A stretch of DNA of 64,000 nucleotides from Platanthera guangdongensis (Eukaryota > Streptophyta > Magnoliopsida > Asparagales > Orchidaceae), in assembly GCA_039583875.1 (NCBI GenBank), contig CM077151.1, positions 116,392,609 to 116,456,608 of the forward strand, read 5' to 3'. Positions within the stretch are counted from its first letter, which is position 1; each line of letters opens with the position of its first letter. The position numbers and the translations under genes were made by a program. Under the pieces are notes generated by a model. That model worked only from the letters and a program-made list of their open reading frames with translations, searched no databases and was not told the DNA's origin. This document shows positions 32,436 to 44,530 of this stretch, piece after piece.

Positions 32436-35400
32436 TCAACACTCCCCCTTGAAGTGGGAAGTGGTGACCAAGCCCAGCAAGCTGCGCAAGCGTTCAAAGG
32501 GCCCCTTCCACAGTGGCTTCGTGAAGATGTCAGCAAGATTATCTTCACTCCGAACATGCCCGACCAGCAGAGACCCCTCCAACGCCTTCTCCCAGATGAA
32601 GTGGTGATCAATCTCTATATGCTTGGTCCTGGCGTGACACACTGGATTGTTAACCAGTTTGAGAGCACTCTCATTGTCACCCCGGAGTAAAGTAGGCCCT
32701 TGCACTTCTTCATGAACATCCTCTATAAGCCTCCTCAACCAAACGGCTTCCCGAGCAGCCAAGGCCGAAGCCTTATACTCCGCCTCCGTGGTTGAAACTG
32801 ACACCGAGTCCTACTTCTTGCTACACCACGAGATGCTAGCTGAACCGCAAGTGAACACATAACCTGAAGTAGACCTTCGATCATCCGAATCACCGCCATA
32901 GTCAGCATCCGTGTACCCGAGCAACGCAAACTCCGCGTCCCTTCTATAGAGGAGTCCCATATCAGAAGAAGCCTTGACATACTTCAGAATTCCCTTTGCC
33001 GCCACTAGATGAGATTGCCTTGGTTCAGCCATATACCGACTTACTTGGCCAACAGCATAAGCAATATCTAGCCTTGTAATCGTCAGGTAAATCAAGCTCC
33101 CAACAAGAGCCCTGAACACCAAGGTATCATGAAGAACCCTTCCCTCATCCCGTCGAAGCTTTAGCCCAGATTCCAGTGGAGTAGAGCACTTCTTCCCTTC
33201 GCCCATGCCAAACCGCTTCACAATGCGATCAGCATACCCTTTCTGGCTAATGAGAACCCTGCACTCCTTCCTCTCCACTTCTAGGCCGAGAAAGTGATGC
33301 AACTCTCCCAAGTCTTTCATCTCGAAGCGTATAGCAAGATCAGCCCTCAGCCTTGCTATTTCCCCCTCCGAGTTCCCTGTGATGATCATGTCATCCACAT
33401 ACAGCAGGACCAAGACTCATAGCTCTCCCTTCTTCTTGACGAACAAGCTTGAATCCGAGTTGGAAGCAAGGTATCCACAGAATTTCAAGTACTCTGCAAT
33501 CTTCCCATACCACGCTCTAGGAGCTTGCTTCAACCCATAGAGAGCCTTCCTGAGTTTGCAGACATAGTCCGGATGCTTCTCAGAGACAAAACCAAGCGGC
33601 TGATCCATGAAGATGTCCTTGTCAATCTCTCCGTAAAGAAAGACATTCTTCACATCGAGTTGCCACAACCTCCATCCCTTGCTAGCAGCCAAGGCGATCA
33701 CCACTCTTATAGAAGTCATCTTCGCAACTGGACTGAATGTCTCCTCATAGTCTTCTCCATACTGCTGTGAGAATCCTCTAGCGACCAGGCGAGTCTTGAA
33801 CCGATCAATGCTCCCATCAGCCTTCTTCTTTAACTTATACACCCACTTGCAAGTTACCGTAGTGATGCCATCAACCTTGGGCACAAGGTCCCAGGTTTCA
33901 TTCTTCTTCAGAGCATCAATCTCTTCCTTCATGGCATCATCCCACTCCTTCACTCCAGTGGCCTCGTTGAAGTTTGCAGGCTCTCGCTCATCCAGAGGAC
34001 CTGCAAAGAAGCAGGAGACAAAGCTCACTGCATTCCCAACACAGTACCGAGCCGGTGGCTTAACCGCCCTCTTCGATCTCCGAAGGCACGGCTCCTTGCT
34101 CACGGCTTCTGTTGCTTCTTCAGGATCCACTCCTACCTGGGGCAAGCATTGAGCAGTTCTCCCCCTGCTTCCTGAGCCAGAAGGCTCAGCCTCGGAGTTA
34201 GAAGCAACAGGAGTTGCTGGTGAAACATCAAGCTCCTCTTCCAAGCCGTCAGCAGCCACCACCGGTGCTTCATTAACCTTACTACTTCCGGTTAGCTCCA
34301 CCGAGCCACCTCCATATGACATCAGCTCGTCAAAGACAACGTCTCTTATCACCACGAACTTCTTCGTCACAGGGTCCATGCATTTCCATCCCTTCTTCCG
34401 CTCATCATAGCCAACAAAGACAAGTTTCCTTGACTTCGCATCCAGCTTTGTCCGTGAAGCATCCAGGACATGCACGTAGCAAGTTGAACCGAACACCCGA
34501 AGGTGTCCCACACTCAGCTTCTCCTTCAGCAACAGCTCAATAGGAGTCTTCATGTTGATCGGGCTGAGTGGCATCCGGTTGATAACATAAGCAGCAAAAG
34601 ACATTCCCTCCGCCGAAAAGGACCTTGGGATATCTTTCGCATGAAGCGAGCATTTGCAGGTCTCCGTCAGATGACGGATCTTCCGCTCCGCTACCCCATT
34701 TTGTTGTGGAGTGTGAGCACAAGTAAGCTCCCGTTGGATCCCGTGCTTCCTGCAGAAGTTAGAAAACTCGGAGGAGACAAACTCACCCCCGTTATCAGTT
34801 CTAAACTTCTTAATCCTCAAGCCAAGCCAGCCTTCTACCAACTCCTTGAACTCTACGAACAAACGGAAGGCTTCCGACTTCTCCTTTAAGAAGTACACCC
34901 AAGTATACCTTGAGTAGTCATCAACCAAGACAAGCATGTATCTACTTTCACCAAGACTGGCAGTAACCGTTGGTCCCATCAGGTCGCCATGAATACACTT
35001 CAATGGTTTCTTGCTCCTTGTTTGTGATTTATCAAACGGAAGGCGATGTGCCTTACCGTATTGACAGCCCGCACAAACATGCCCATCACCAAAGGAGGAC
35101 AACTTCGGCAACCCCCTCACCAAACTTCTACTCTCCATTGCCTTCAGCTTGTCCATGCCAACATGCCCCAGCCTCTCATGCCAGATAGCAGCGCTATCAT
35201 TGGCCCTCATTCTATCAACATAAGTACTGGTGGAAAGAACAAATAAGTTCTTCACCCTCCTCCCAACATGAGCAACATCAGCCTTCACCGCTGATACGTT
35301 GCGAAGGAACCTCACGTCTGTTGGCCCAAACAGAACGTGATACCCAGCGTCCACCGCATTGGTCACCGAGAAGAGGTTTTTCTTCATGCCCGACACGTGA

Positions 35401-36524
35401 TACACACTCCTTAACGTGAGTGGCCCCTGATCACTACCCAAAGACACGACCCCCTCTTTCTCTACTGCATAAACAGTATTATCAGCAGTGATAATAGCTT
35501 CTTTACCTGAGTAAGCCTGCATGGAGGTGAACTTCGATTTGTCTCCGGTGAGGTGATGACCATACCAGGAGTCCACGATCCACTCGTTGTTGAAGTCCTC
35601 AGCAGACAAGGCCCGGACACAAGTGCCCGTCATGAAAGCTCCGCCCCATTCTGCTTCTTCACTTCTCGAGCAAGCTTCCTCCTTTCCCGCAGCATGCCCA
35701 GGCTGCAGTTTGACCTTGCAGTCCCGCTTGAAGTGCCCTTGCAGATGACACCGGTAGCACTTCAGATTCTTCTTCCAGTCCTTAGGAGCATTGCTCCTCT
35801 CCGGCGGATATGAAGTTGAAGTCTCCTTCTCACCAGCGGCCTGCACCTTCTTCTTCTTCTTCCCTTCCCATCCTTTCTTCTTGCCTGAGAAGAGAGCTTC
35901 GCTGCCTTCCTGATTCAGGTTCACTCCAGCCATCTGCCTTGCTAAGCTCTCCTGCGAGGCAAGCGGATTCTCCAGCTCCAGCAACGACGGCTGAGTAGCC
36001 CACCCTTGAACAGATGTAACAAAGGCCACATACTCCTTCCGCAAGCCGCGGATAATGTGCCTTTTCATCTTTGCCTCAGAGATAGGCTCATCAGGATCCA
36101 GTGCCGATAGCTCAGCACACAAGCTCTTCATCTTTAAGAAGTACTTGGAGATGGAAAGGTCTCCCTGAGTTGCCCTAGCCAACTCATTCTCCAGGAACTG
36201 AAGCCGCGCCACATTCTTCCTATTGAACAACTCATCAATGGTTTTCCAAATATCAGCAGCTGACTCACACCCAACGATGTGATCAAACAGTTCCGGAGAC
36301 ACGGCTCTCTTCAGAATGAACTCCGCCTTAGCATTTGTTCTTCTCCAAAGCCTAACCTGCTCAGCAGTACCGAAAGCAGCAGTGACTTCTTGTCTGTCGT
36401 CCCCACCGACGACTTCCTACAGCTCCTCGCCAAGAAGATATCTCTTCATGCACGACTTCCACTTCTTGAAGTTAGTCGGCGTTAAGAGTTCAATTCCCAG
36501 ACCTCTTGCAAAACTCCCTTCCAT
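32436..36524 (-). pseudogene. gag-pol: Element E gag-pol polyprotein, single frame with three stops
   Basis: One frame of 1,363 codons from ATG 36524 to a TGA at 32438-32436 that lies inside the first bases of the 3' LTR, so the polypurine tract is coding. In-frame stops are TAG (about 36419, replacing a Trp that H retains), TGA (33419-33417) and TAG (near 32808). Domains: gag with CYRCHLQGHFKRDC knuckle (35765-35720), protease (near 35570), integrase with WHERLGHVG, C-x2-C (CAGCQYGK), HGDLMGPT (near 34975), RTDNGGEF (near 34785) and PQQNGVAERK, RT with [11 protein letters not shown] (near 33520) and YVDDMI (near 33390), and RNase H with STTEAEY (near 32785). The protease active site reads DSW rather than DSG (35573-35565). 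Close to intact but not functional as read. Confidence 0.93.
32442..32453 (-). other. Element E polypurine tract
   Basis: On the minus strand TTCAAGGGGGAG directly precedes the 3' LTR TGTTGA. Confidence 0.85.
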
Positions 36525-36639
36525 TACAACACCTGTTGGCAACCTTTCAGCAGCTCCGAGCAACAACACAGGTTGATCACCACTCAATCACTGAGTAACA
36601 ACACTGGCTGACTTCCGCTCACGCACCTGAACCTCAGAA

Positions 36640-36655
36640 GCCTCGCTTTGATACA
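36640..36655 (-). other. Element E primer-binding site
   Basis: On the minus strand TGTATCAAAGCGAGG follows the LTR end AATTTAACAT. It resembles the initiator tRNA-Met site TGGTATCAGAGC with substitutions; H's counterpart at 58276 reads TGGTATCAGAG. Confidence 0.65.
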
Positions 36656-36656
36656 A

Positions 36657-37477
36657 TGTTAAATTTTCTCAACGTGGTCAGCAAGATAGCCCAAACGCCA
36701 AATTAATATCTTCGGAACTACCCAGTTAGCACGTTGAACCAGCGGAAACCAAGGAACAGAGGTTAATTCCAACAAACAATGGAAGCACAAGCAGGTCTTT
36801 TATTCATTCACTTCTTTATAACGCGAGACATACATAGCGAGACATGATTTCGCTAGTATAACAGCTGTAAATAGAAAGCACCAAAAAACAAGCCGGGCGG
36901 ACAGCACCGGAGTCCGTCGAGACCGCGAGGTCGCCGAGGTCGCCGAGTCCGCTGAGATCGCCCGAGCTAAGCTGCACTCCGCCGAATAGACACGGAGTCC
37001 GCCGAAGCCGCGAGGCCGCGCGGACACACCGTTATTCGCCTCCTGCTGAACCTGAACTGAGGAACACCCCTACCCGCCTGAAGCCGGCGGACAGGTTATT
37101 GAAGCTGGCAAAGATGAAACAGAACTGACAAGCCGCAGAGCGACCTCCTGCTGAAGTCCACAGAGACCGCACACTTCCAAGTACTTGACCGAAGTCACAG
37201 CCAAACTCCTGGCTCCTTGAAGCTACCCGCGCGACCTGCACACAGCAAACCGTCAGCCTGAAACAAACCGCGCGGACTGACAAACACAGACCGCAGCTCC
37301 TTGCACACCCCAACTTACTGTTCACTCTAGTTACTTAGGTTTGCCAGGGGGGTCCTATTTATAGGCAAGGTGAGGAGTGTGGTCACCGCCCAGGAGATAG
37401 CGACACCGCCCCAGCCCGCGCGATAGCAAAAACACCGTCCGCTGAGTCGGCAAGGACTTAGCCGGATACCAAGGAAA
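36657..37477 (-). repeat. Element E 5' LTR, left fragment
   Basis: Matches 30778-31598 of the 3' LTR with few differences. TATA box at 37354-37365. Interrupted by F at 37478; the LTR resumes at 45683. Confidence 0.92.
37473..37477. other. Left TSD of element F (GGAAA)
   Basis: GGAAA precedes F's left LTR and recurs at 45678-45682 after its right LTR. Confidence 0.9.
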
Positions 37478-38625
37478 TGTTGGGTTATTCTATGGGGTTG
37501 GCACAACGCTTGTGCACGCAGCGAAAAAATAAAACATCAAGAAAAACCCAAAGAGATGTGGATCCGGCCATGAACAGTTGAATCAAGAAGTTAACAAAAC
37601 TAGGCAAAAATTACCTCGGTGGCGTTGAGTCACAACTCAACGGAGGAGCTCCTAACTTTGTCTGCTTGCTGGTGGCGAGTTCTACGTGGAATAGTATCCA
37701 CGTTTCTGCAGAAGTCCACACGAGCGGGAGAACGCCGAGCTTTCCGTCACACGGAAGATCCGGAAAGGAGAAGACCGCACCTCGGCTAATCCACGGACTG
37801 CTAGGTCCGCGCCAGGAAGAGCAGCACCAGCGACAGTCGCCGGAGAAGAGGTGACAGCGGAGCGAACGCGGCGGCGGAACACTTTCCGGCGGCGGGATCG
37901 GGATCGGCGGAACGATCGAGCGGAACCTTTCCGTCGGGGTCGATTCGCACAGTAGCCAAAAGGATCTCTACCCGATAAAACCTAAGTGTTCTATTTATAC
38001 TAGAGGTATAAATAAACCCAGGAAAATCGCTATCCGCAGGCCACCCAGAACTAGGGTTCAGAATCGGCGAGAATGAATCGGTGAGAATCGGCGACAATCG
38101 TCGAGAATCACTGAGCAGGTTCGGTGAGAATCATTCGACGAGTATCACATTGGATCGGCGAGAATCAGAGTACAATACTCGACGATTCTCGCCGATCGTC
38201 GAGCCACGCTCGACGACACATAATGATACTCGACGATCGTCGAGCCGCGGTCGACGACAATCATCGAAGTAGTCGATCGTCGAGAATCAATCATTGATTC
38301 TCGACGATTCTCGTCGATCGGCGAGAATCAGGGAGACGATTCTCGCCGATCGGCGGGTATCTGAAAGACTATTCTCAACTAATGTCTTTGACCCTCGGAC
38401 GACGAACCTAACCAGCCCTTCAAGGCAACCTTTGCCCAACCCGATGATCCTATAAGGCAACAATTTGCCCATAACCCTATTCAGGTCGGTGATTGGTAAC
38501 TTTTACCAACACAGTCAGTCATCCAATTTCTCCACATCTCTTATGTGCGACCCTGCAGGCTCATATTGCGTTGGCAGTGAGATTACATGTTTGACCACTT
38601 CCAGATCATCATGGTAACTCCAACA
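37478..38625 (-). repeat. Element F 3' LTR
   Basis: On the minus strand it begins TGTTGGAGTTACC (38625) and ends AACCCAACA (37478). TATA box on the minus strand at 37991-38000 (GTATAAATAG). The U3 just upstream (38047-38350) is an array of GATTCTCGCCGATCG/TCGTCGAG motifs. Confidence 0.95.
38047..38350. repeat. F U3 array of GAGAATC / TCGACGATCGTCGA motifs (3' LTR)
   Basis: Overlapping inverted motifs such as CTCGACGATCGTCGAG and CGGCGAGAATC, directly upstream of the TATA box. The 5' LTR copy is at 45113-45420. Confidence 0.85.
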
Positions 38626-39592
38626 GACTCTCACTTGATCTCGAAAGTATCAAACCAAAAACCTCACAAACAATGAGCGGCATCTAGCAATGCATCATTG
38701 CTCCCCAAGCAATAAGAGTTAATAACTCATAAGCCTTTATGACCAATGTATCAGCGTTGTCTTTGTCCCTTTGTCCCTTACATCCGGAAAGAACTAGAGG
38801 CATGGACCGTGTCACCCTCGTAATAGCTCAATCCAAGTTTTCTTGATCCAGGACGAACTTCCAGAGAATGGTGAGTCCAATATCACATATTGACTCAACA
38901 AAGCATGGCCATGCATTTCTCAGTCCAGTTCCATCAAGGGGCCCATGGATGCAACTCCTGTCATACAGGAGGACAAATTCCATATCTGCTCACACACAAA
39001 CACCCAAATGATTCGTAACATGCCCAACAACCACCCTTATCATCAACCTTTCTCAAGGAAGACTTTAGATGACATCAAAGCACGCTCTTCCTCACTTGAT
39101 GAATGCTGTGACTTCAGGTCAAAGGAGCACAACACCATTGTCAATTTAGACCTACTCGTGACACGATTGGATGACAATCCACAGAGTAGTCTCAGGTTGG
39201 GTCTGTCTAGTACAACTTGTTCACTAACAAGTACCCACGTGATGACTTGATATCACAATATCATGACCTGTGAGAACCAGTCATCAGTCAACACACGTGC
39301 TAGCCTTCATGTATCATCATCACCCTTAGCTTCTATGATGATACTCGACCAGGGACCTTTAAGAATGAAGCTTCAAATAAATCATGGGCTCTCACATTCA
39401 AGTCACGTACTTGATGTCCCATGGAAGCAAACATTCTAAGGGTATCTATTATGTTAACATTTAACTATCATATAGAAAAGACATAATAAAAGAACTTGCC
39501 ATCAATTATAAAAGAAAAACTAGGTACACAGTTCATCATATGAACAGACAGCCAACAAAATACATATTTACATGCAATCCACAAGATCCTCG
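38626..39592 (-). other. Element F 3' untranslated region
   Basis: 967 bases between the gag-pol stop and the 3' LTR. No ORF of note. The bases next to the LTR (minus strand AAGTGAGAGTC) are only moderately purine-rich, a weak polypurine tract. Confidence 0.8.
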
Positions 39593-42500
39593 CTAGAGTT
39601 GATCGTTTAGGTATCGCATACCCATCGATCTAGTATGACCATCATGCTTTCTCTGCGCGAGAGGCTTTGTCAGCGGATCCGCAATATTTTCCTCAGTCGG
39701 CACTCTGCAAATGTTTACATCTCCTCGTTCGACAATCTCACGAATAAGATGAAACCGCCGGAGTATGTGCTTGGAGCGCTGATGAGATCTAGGTTCCTTA
39801 GATTGTGCAATTGCACCATTGTTATCACAGTAGAGAACTACGGGACCAACAATGCTAGGAACTACATCAAGCTCGCCGATGAATTTCCTAATCCATACAG
39901 CCTCCTTCGCCGCATTAGCTGCTGCGATATACTCGGCCTCTGTGGTAGAATCAGCAACTGTCTCTTGCTTGGAACTCTTCCAGCTCACGGCTCCTCCATT
40001 CAGGCAAAACACAAAACCTGACTGAGACTTGGAGTCGTCTCGATCAGTTTGGAAGCTAGCATCCGTGTAACCACTTACAACGAGCTCTTCCTCTCCACCA
40101 TACACCAAGAACACGTCCTTAGTCCTTCTCAAGTACTTCAGGATATTCTTGACTGCAATCCAGTGACACTCACCGGGGTCTGACTGATACCTGCTAGTCA
40201 TGCTCAAAGCAAAGGAGACATCGGGTCGAGTACATAACATCGCGTACATGATTGATCCCATTGCCGAAGCATACGGAATCAACTTCATGCGGTCCTTGTC
40301 TTCACAAGACTTTGGACATTGGTCCTTAGAGAGATTCACACCATGAGACATGGGCAAAAATCCTTTCTTGGACTCAAGCATTTTGAACCGCTTCAACACC
40401 TTTCCGATGTACGTACTCTGGGTCAAACCCAGCAACTTCTTCGATCTATCTCTATAGATCTTAATACCAAGTATATAAGTCGCTTCACCCAAATCCTTCA
40501 TTGAAAAGCAGTTCCCTAGGTTGTTCTTAACAACTTTTAGGGTAGGAATGTCATTCCCAATCAACAGTATGTCATCTACATACAATATCAGGAAGACAAC
40601 AATGCTCCCACTGATTCGCTTGTAAACACAAGGCTCATCTTCATTCTTGATGAAACCAAACTCTTTGATTTTCTCATCAAAACGAAGATTCCAACTTCGA
40701 GAGGCCTGTTTCAGTCCATAAATGGACTTATTCAGCTTGCATATTTTAGTGGCTTCATCTGGGGATACAAAACCCTCGGGTTGTGTCATATACACTTCCT
40801 CAAGGAGGTTTCCATTAAGGAAAGCCGTTTTGACATCCATCGGCCAGATCTCGTAGTCATAATACGCAGCAATAGCAAGCAATATCCTAATGGACTTTAC
40901 CATGGCAACAGGGGAAAAGGTCTCATCATAGTCAATACCATGAATATGCTTGAAACCCTTAGCCAGTAGTCGCCCTTTGAATGTCTGTACATTCCCATTC
41001 ATGTCGGTCTTCTTCTTGAAGACCCACTTGCACCCTATGGGTCGTACCCCTTCAGGTGGTTCCACCAAGTTCCAAACTTGGTTTGCATACATGGAGTCCA
41101 TTTTGGATTTCATAGCCTCAAGCCATTTGTCGGAGTGCGGTCCATTCATAGCCTCTTGGTAGGTTGCTGGTTCATCATCATGATCCATAAGCAACACATT
41201 ACCTATTTGAGACACGAGAAATCCATATCTCTCAGGATCAAACCTCGGTCTACCAGATCTACGTAGGACTTGTGTTCCCTGAGGAGGTTCTCCAGCTACA
41301 ACATCTTGTAGTCCTGTCTCAGAATCCAATTCCGGTTCATTCACTACATGTGGTTCTTGAACTTCTTCAAGCTCCACCTTTTCAGTCTTTCTTGATAAGA
41401 ACTCTTTCTCCAAGAAGACACCAGTCCTTGCGACAAACACTTTGCCCTCAGACGGTAGGTAAAAGTAATACCCTTTCGTTTCCTTAGGATATCCCACCAG
41501 ATAACATTTATCCGATTTGGGTTCCAGCTTGTCAGGCATTTGACGTCTCACGTATGCCTCACAGCCCCAAATTTTAATGAACGACATACTAGGACGCTTC
41601 CCAGTCCATATCTCATATGGTGTCTTCAGAACCGTTTTCGTTGGAGCGCGATTCAATGTCATTGCAGCATTCTCTAAAGCAAAACCCCAAAAGGAAACAG
41701 ACAAGTCTGCATGACTCATCATCGAACGTACCATGTCTAACAGAGTACGATTTCTCCTCTCAGACACACCATTATGTTGTGGTGTTCTAGGTGGAGTGAG
41801 CTGTGATACAATACCACACTCTTTCAGATGATCACGGAACTCATGACTCAGGTATTCGCCACCTCGATCAGATCGGAGTGCTTTAACCCTTTTACCCAAC
41901 TGGTTTTCTACTTCATTCTTGAACTCTTTGAACTTTTCAAAGGTCTCGGATTTGCACTTCATAAGATACACATATCCGTATCTACTGAAATCATCAGTAA
42001 ATGTAACAAAGTAGAAATACCCACCTCTAGCCATGGAACTCATGGGTCCGCATACATCACTATGTACAACACCCAAGAGATCCTCAGCCCTCTCAGTATA
42101 ACCAGTGAAAGGAGCTTTAGTCATTTTGCCTAACAAACAAGACTCGCATCGCTCAAATGATTCATAATCAAATGAGTCCAAAAGTCCATCTCTATGGAGC
42201 TTGGATATGCGCTTCTCGTTGATATGACCCAAACGACAATGCCAGAGAAAAGTAGGGTTCGAGTCATTTGTTCTTAGTCTTTTATTATTTTCTACATTAC
42301 AGATCAGATGGTCCAAGTTCAAAACGTAAAGACCATTAAACAATTGGGCTACAGCATAACAAATATCATTCTTAAATATAGAACAACAATTGTTCTTAAT
42401 TATAAAAGAAAATCCAATCATGTCCAAACATGAAATAGATATTATGTTTCTAGTTATCGCCGGAACAAAATAACAGTTATCTAGTTCTATTACAAGCCCA

Positions 42501-43552
42501 CTGGGCAAAGAAAGACGGTAAAATCCTACGGCTACAGCAGCAACTCTTGCTCCATTGCCGACGCGGAGGTCCACCTCCCCTTTACTCAGCAATCTTCTCC
42601 TTCCCAGTTCCTGCACATTTGTACAAATGTGAGAACCACATCCGGTATCCAATACCCAAGATGGAGGAGCAGAAAGGTTTATCTCTATAACGTAAACATT
42701 AGAAGCGGAAGTCATACCTCCCCTCAATTTCTGCAGACCCTCAATATACGAAGGACAGTTCCTCCGCCAATGACCAGCCTTGCCACAGTGGTGGCATTTC
42801 CCTTCCTTCACCGTGCTCTTCTTCTTGATCAGTGCTGAAGACTTGGGCTCAAGATATGACTTAGGTCCTACCTTCGTCTTCTTAGAGCCCTTGGCTTTGC
42901 CCTTGCCCTTATGCACCATCAGTATGGGGCTGGCAGGCTTGGCCTTCTTCATGTTGATCTCGGCAGTTCTTAACATTCCTAGGAGTTCGGGCAGTGTCTT
43001 GTCTATCTCATTCATATTGTAGTTCAAGACAAACTGCTCATAACTGTCCGGCAACGATTGCAGGATCAGATCCGTGGCCAACTCTTGACCAAGAGGAAAA
43101 CCCAGCCTTTCAAGGTTCTCTATATACCCAATCATCTTGAGTACGTGAGTCCCTACTGAGTCTCGAACTCCCATCTTGCACTGAAACAACGCTTTAGTGA
43201 TGTCGAACCTCTCTTGACGAGCCTGCCCTTGAAACATTTTCTTGAGGTGCTCGTCAATCTCCCTTCACCCCATGTTCTCATGTTGCTTCTGAAGCTCAGA
43301 GTTCATGGTGGCAAGCATAAGGCACTCGACATCCAAAGCATCGTCAGTATACTTCTTATAAGTATCCTTCTCAGCACGGGAAGAATTCCCGGTCGGCACC
43401 TCGGGGGCTTCTTCTTCCAAGACATAGAGCTTTCGCTCTTGCCTGAGAACAATCCTCAGGTTCCGATACCAGTCCATATAGTTTGTCCCGCTGAGCTTAT
43501 CCTTCTCAAGGATGGCTCTCAGAGATAGTGTGGAGTGTGAAACACTTGCCAT
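39593..43552 (-). pseudogene. gag-pol: Element F gag-pol polyprotein, one premature UGA
   Basis: One frame from MASVSHSTLSLRAIL at 43552 to a stop at 39593, broken only by a TGA at 43267-43265 (about codon 96, in gag). A 1,214-codon frame remains after it. Domains in order: gag (UBN2-like) with the CCHC knuckle CHHCGKAGHWRRNC (near 42800-42760), protease WVLDTGCGSHICT (near 42655), GAG-pre-integrase with WHCRLGHINE and CESCLLGK, integrase with HSDVCGPM (near 42060), RSDRGGEY (near 41860) and PQHNGVSERR, RT with SIYGLKQASRSWN (near 40710) and YVDDILLIG (near 40575), and RNase H with STTEAEYIAA (near 39940) and ADPLTKPL (near 39665). All catalytic residues I could check in integrase and RT are present. 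Labelled pseudogene only because of the UGA. Confidence 0.95.
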
Positions 43553-44512
43553 GGAATTCTACAAGAATTTATGCAGAATAAAATCAGTACCTAAATTTCA
43601 ATTACAATTTATTCTAATTAGGACTTCAATTAAAATACTCCCACTATTTTATTCAAAATGATAGCCCTCACTAACAATTCGGAGAGTTCATGCGAGCTAC
43701 TCTCTTAGTGGACAAGATCCGTATTTCACCAACACAATGAGTCCGCTTTGACGTTCCTCTCACGATGTGGTTATTTAGGTAGGCAACGCTTGCCAATTGC
43801 ATCCTCATGCAATGCTTGTATGGTTGGTGAATAACTCCTTATTCGCATCCATCATATGGTGCATGCCAACCCTATGCCTCTAGGCACTCAACCTTTGAGG
43901 TCACCTAGTTAAGCTGGACCCGATGTCGACAGTGGGATATCACAATTATCCGCTCGCACCCTTACCAAGATAGATTAATGCACCTTGCTTTGGCAAGCCC
44001 ACATTTCATCGATCGAGGCAGGAAGAGTGTCAGCCATCGGAAGGCATCCGAACACTTAATATTTGATGAAGGGATTTCAAATATAGGTTAACAATTAACC
44101 ATGATCAACATTTGATCGACGTGCACATCCAAAGAAAAACAATTCTACACCACATGCATCCCTTATGTGCACATCCTTACACCATCAACAATTTGATAGA
44201 AGGAAGGGCTAAATCTGAACATCCGGAAATTTCCAAATCCTCAGATTTACATGTATTGGACAGAAGGCAAAGACAACTCAACTTAAGCAGTAGACAAGCT
44301 CATCTCTCTTCGTTGGATTCAAAATCCAAAACATACTCGAGGGATGGTTACTGCTAAGGAGACAACAATTTCTAACACTTAGAAATACCACCGAAATTCC
44401 AATCGTTCTTGGCGAAGTGCCAAGACTAAATCTAGACATTTAGAACGCTTCTAAATCTCTAGGTTTACACGCACTGGAATGACCAAACTTCCAAAACAAC
44501 AGTCATGGCCGA
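43553..44512 (-). other. Element F 5' untranslated leader
   Basis: About 960 bases between the primer-binding site and the gag start. I see no conserved ORF. Presumably holds packaging and dimerisation signals, which cannot be located by eye. Confidence 0.7.
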
Positions 44513-44530
44513 ACCTGGCTCTGATACCAC
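44513..44530 (-). other. Element F primer-binding site (initiator tRNA-Met)
   Basis: On the minus strand TGGTATCAGAGCCAGG starts two bases from the LTR end, a full-length match to the initiator tRNA-Met 3' end. Confidence 0.92.

Larger units (their letters stand above)
30778..32441 (-). repeat. Element E 3' LTR
   Basis: Minus-strand ends TGTTGAAATTTG (at 32441) and ...AATTTAACA (at 30778). TATA box at 31474-31485 (CCTATAAATAGG, self-complementary). U3 upstream of it (about 31500-32400) is crowded with AGTCCGC/GCGGACT motifs. Confidence 0.92.
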
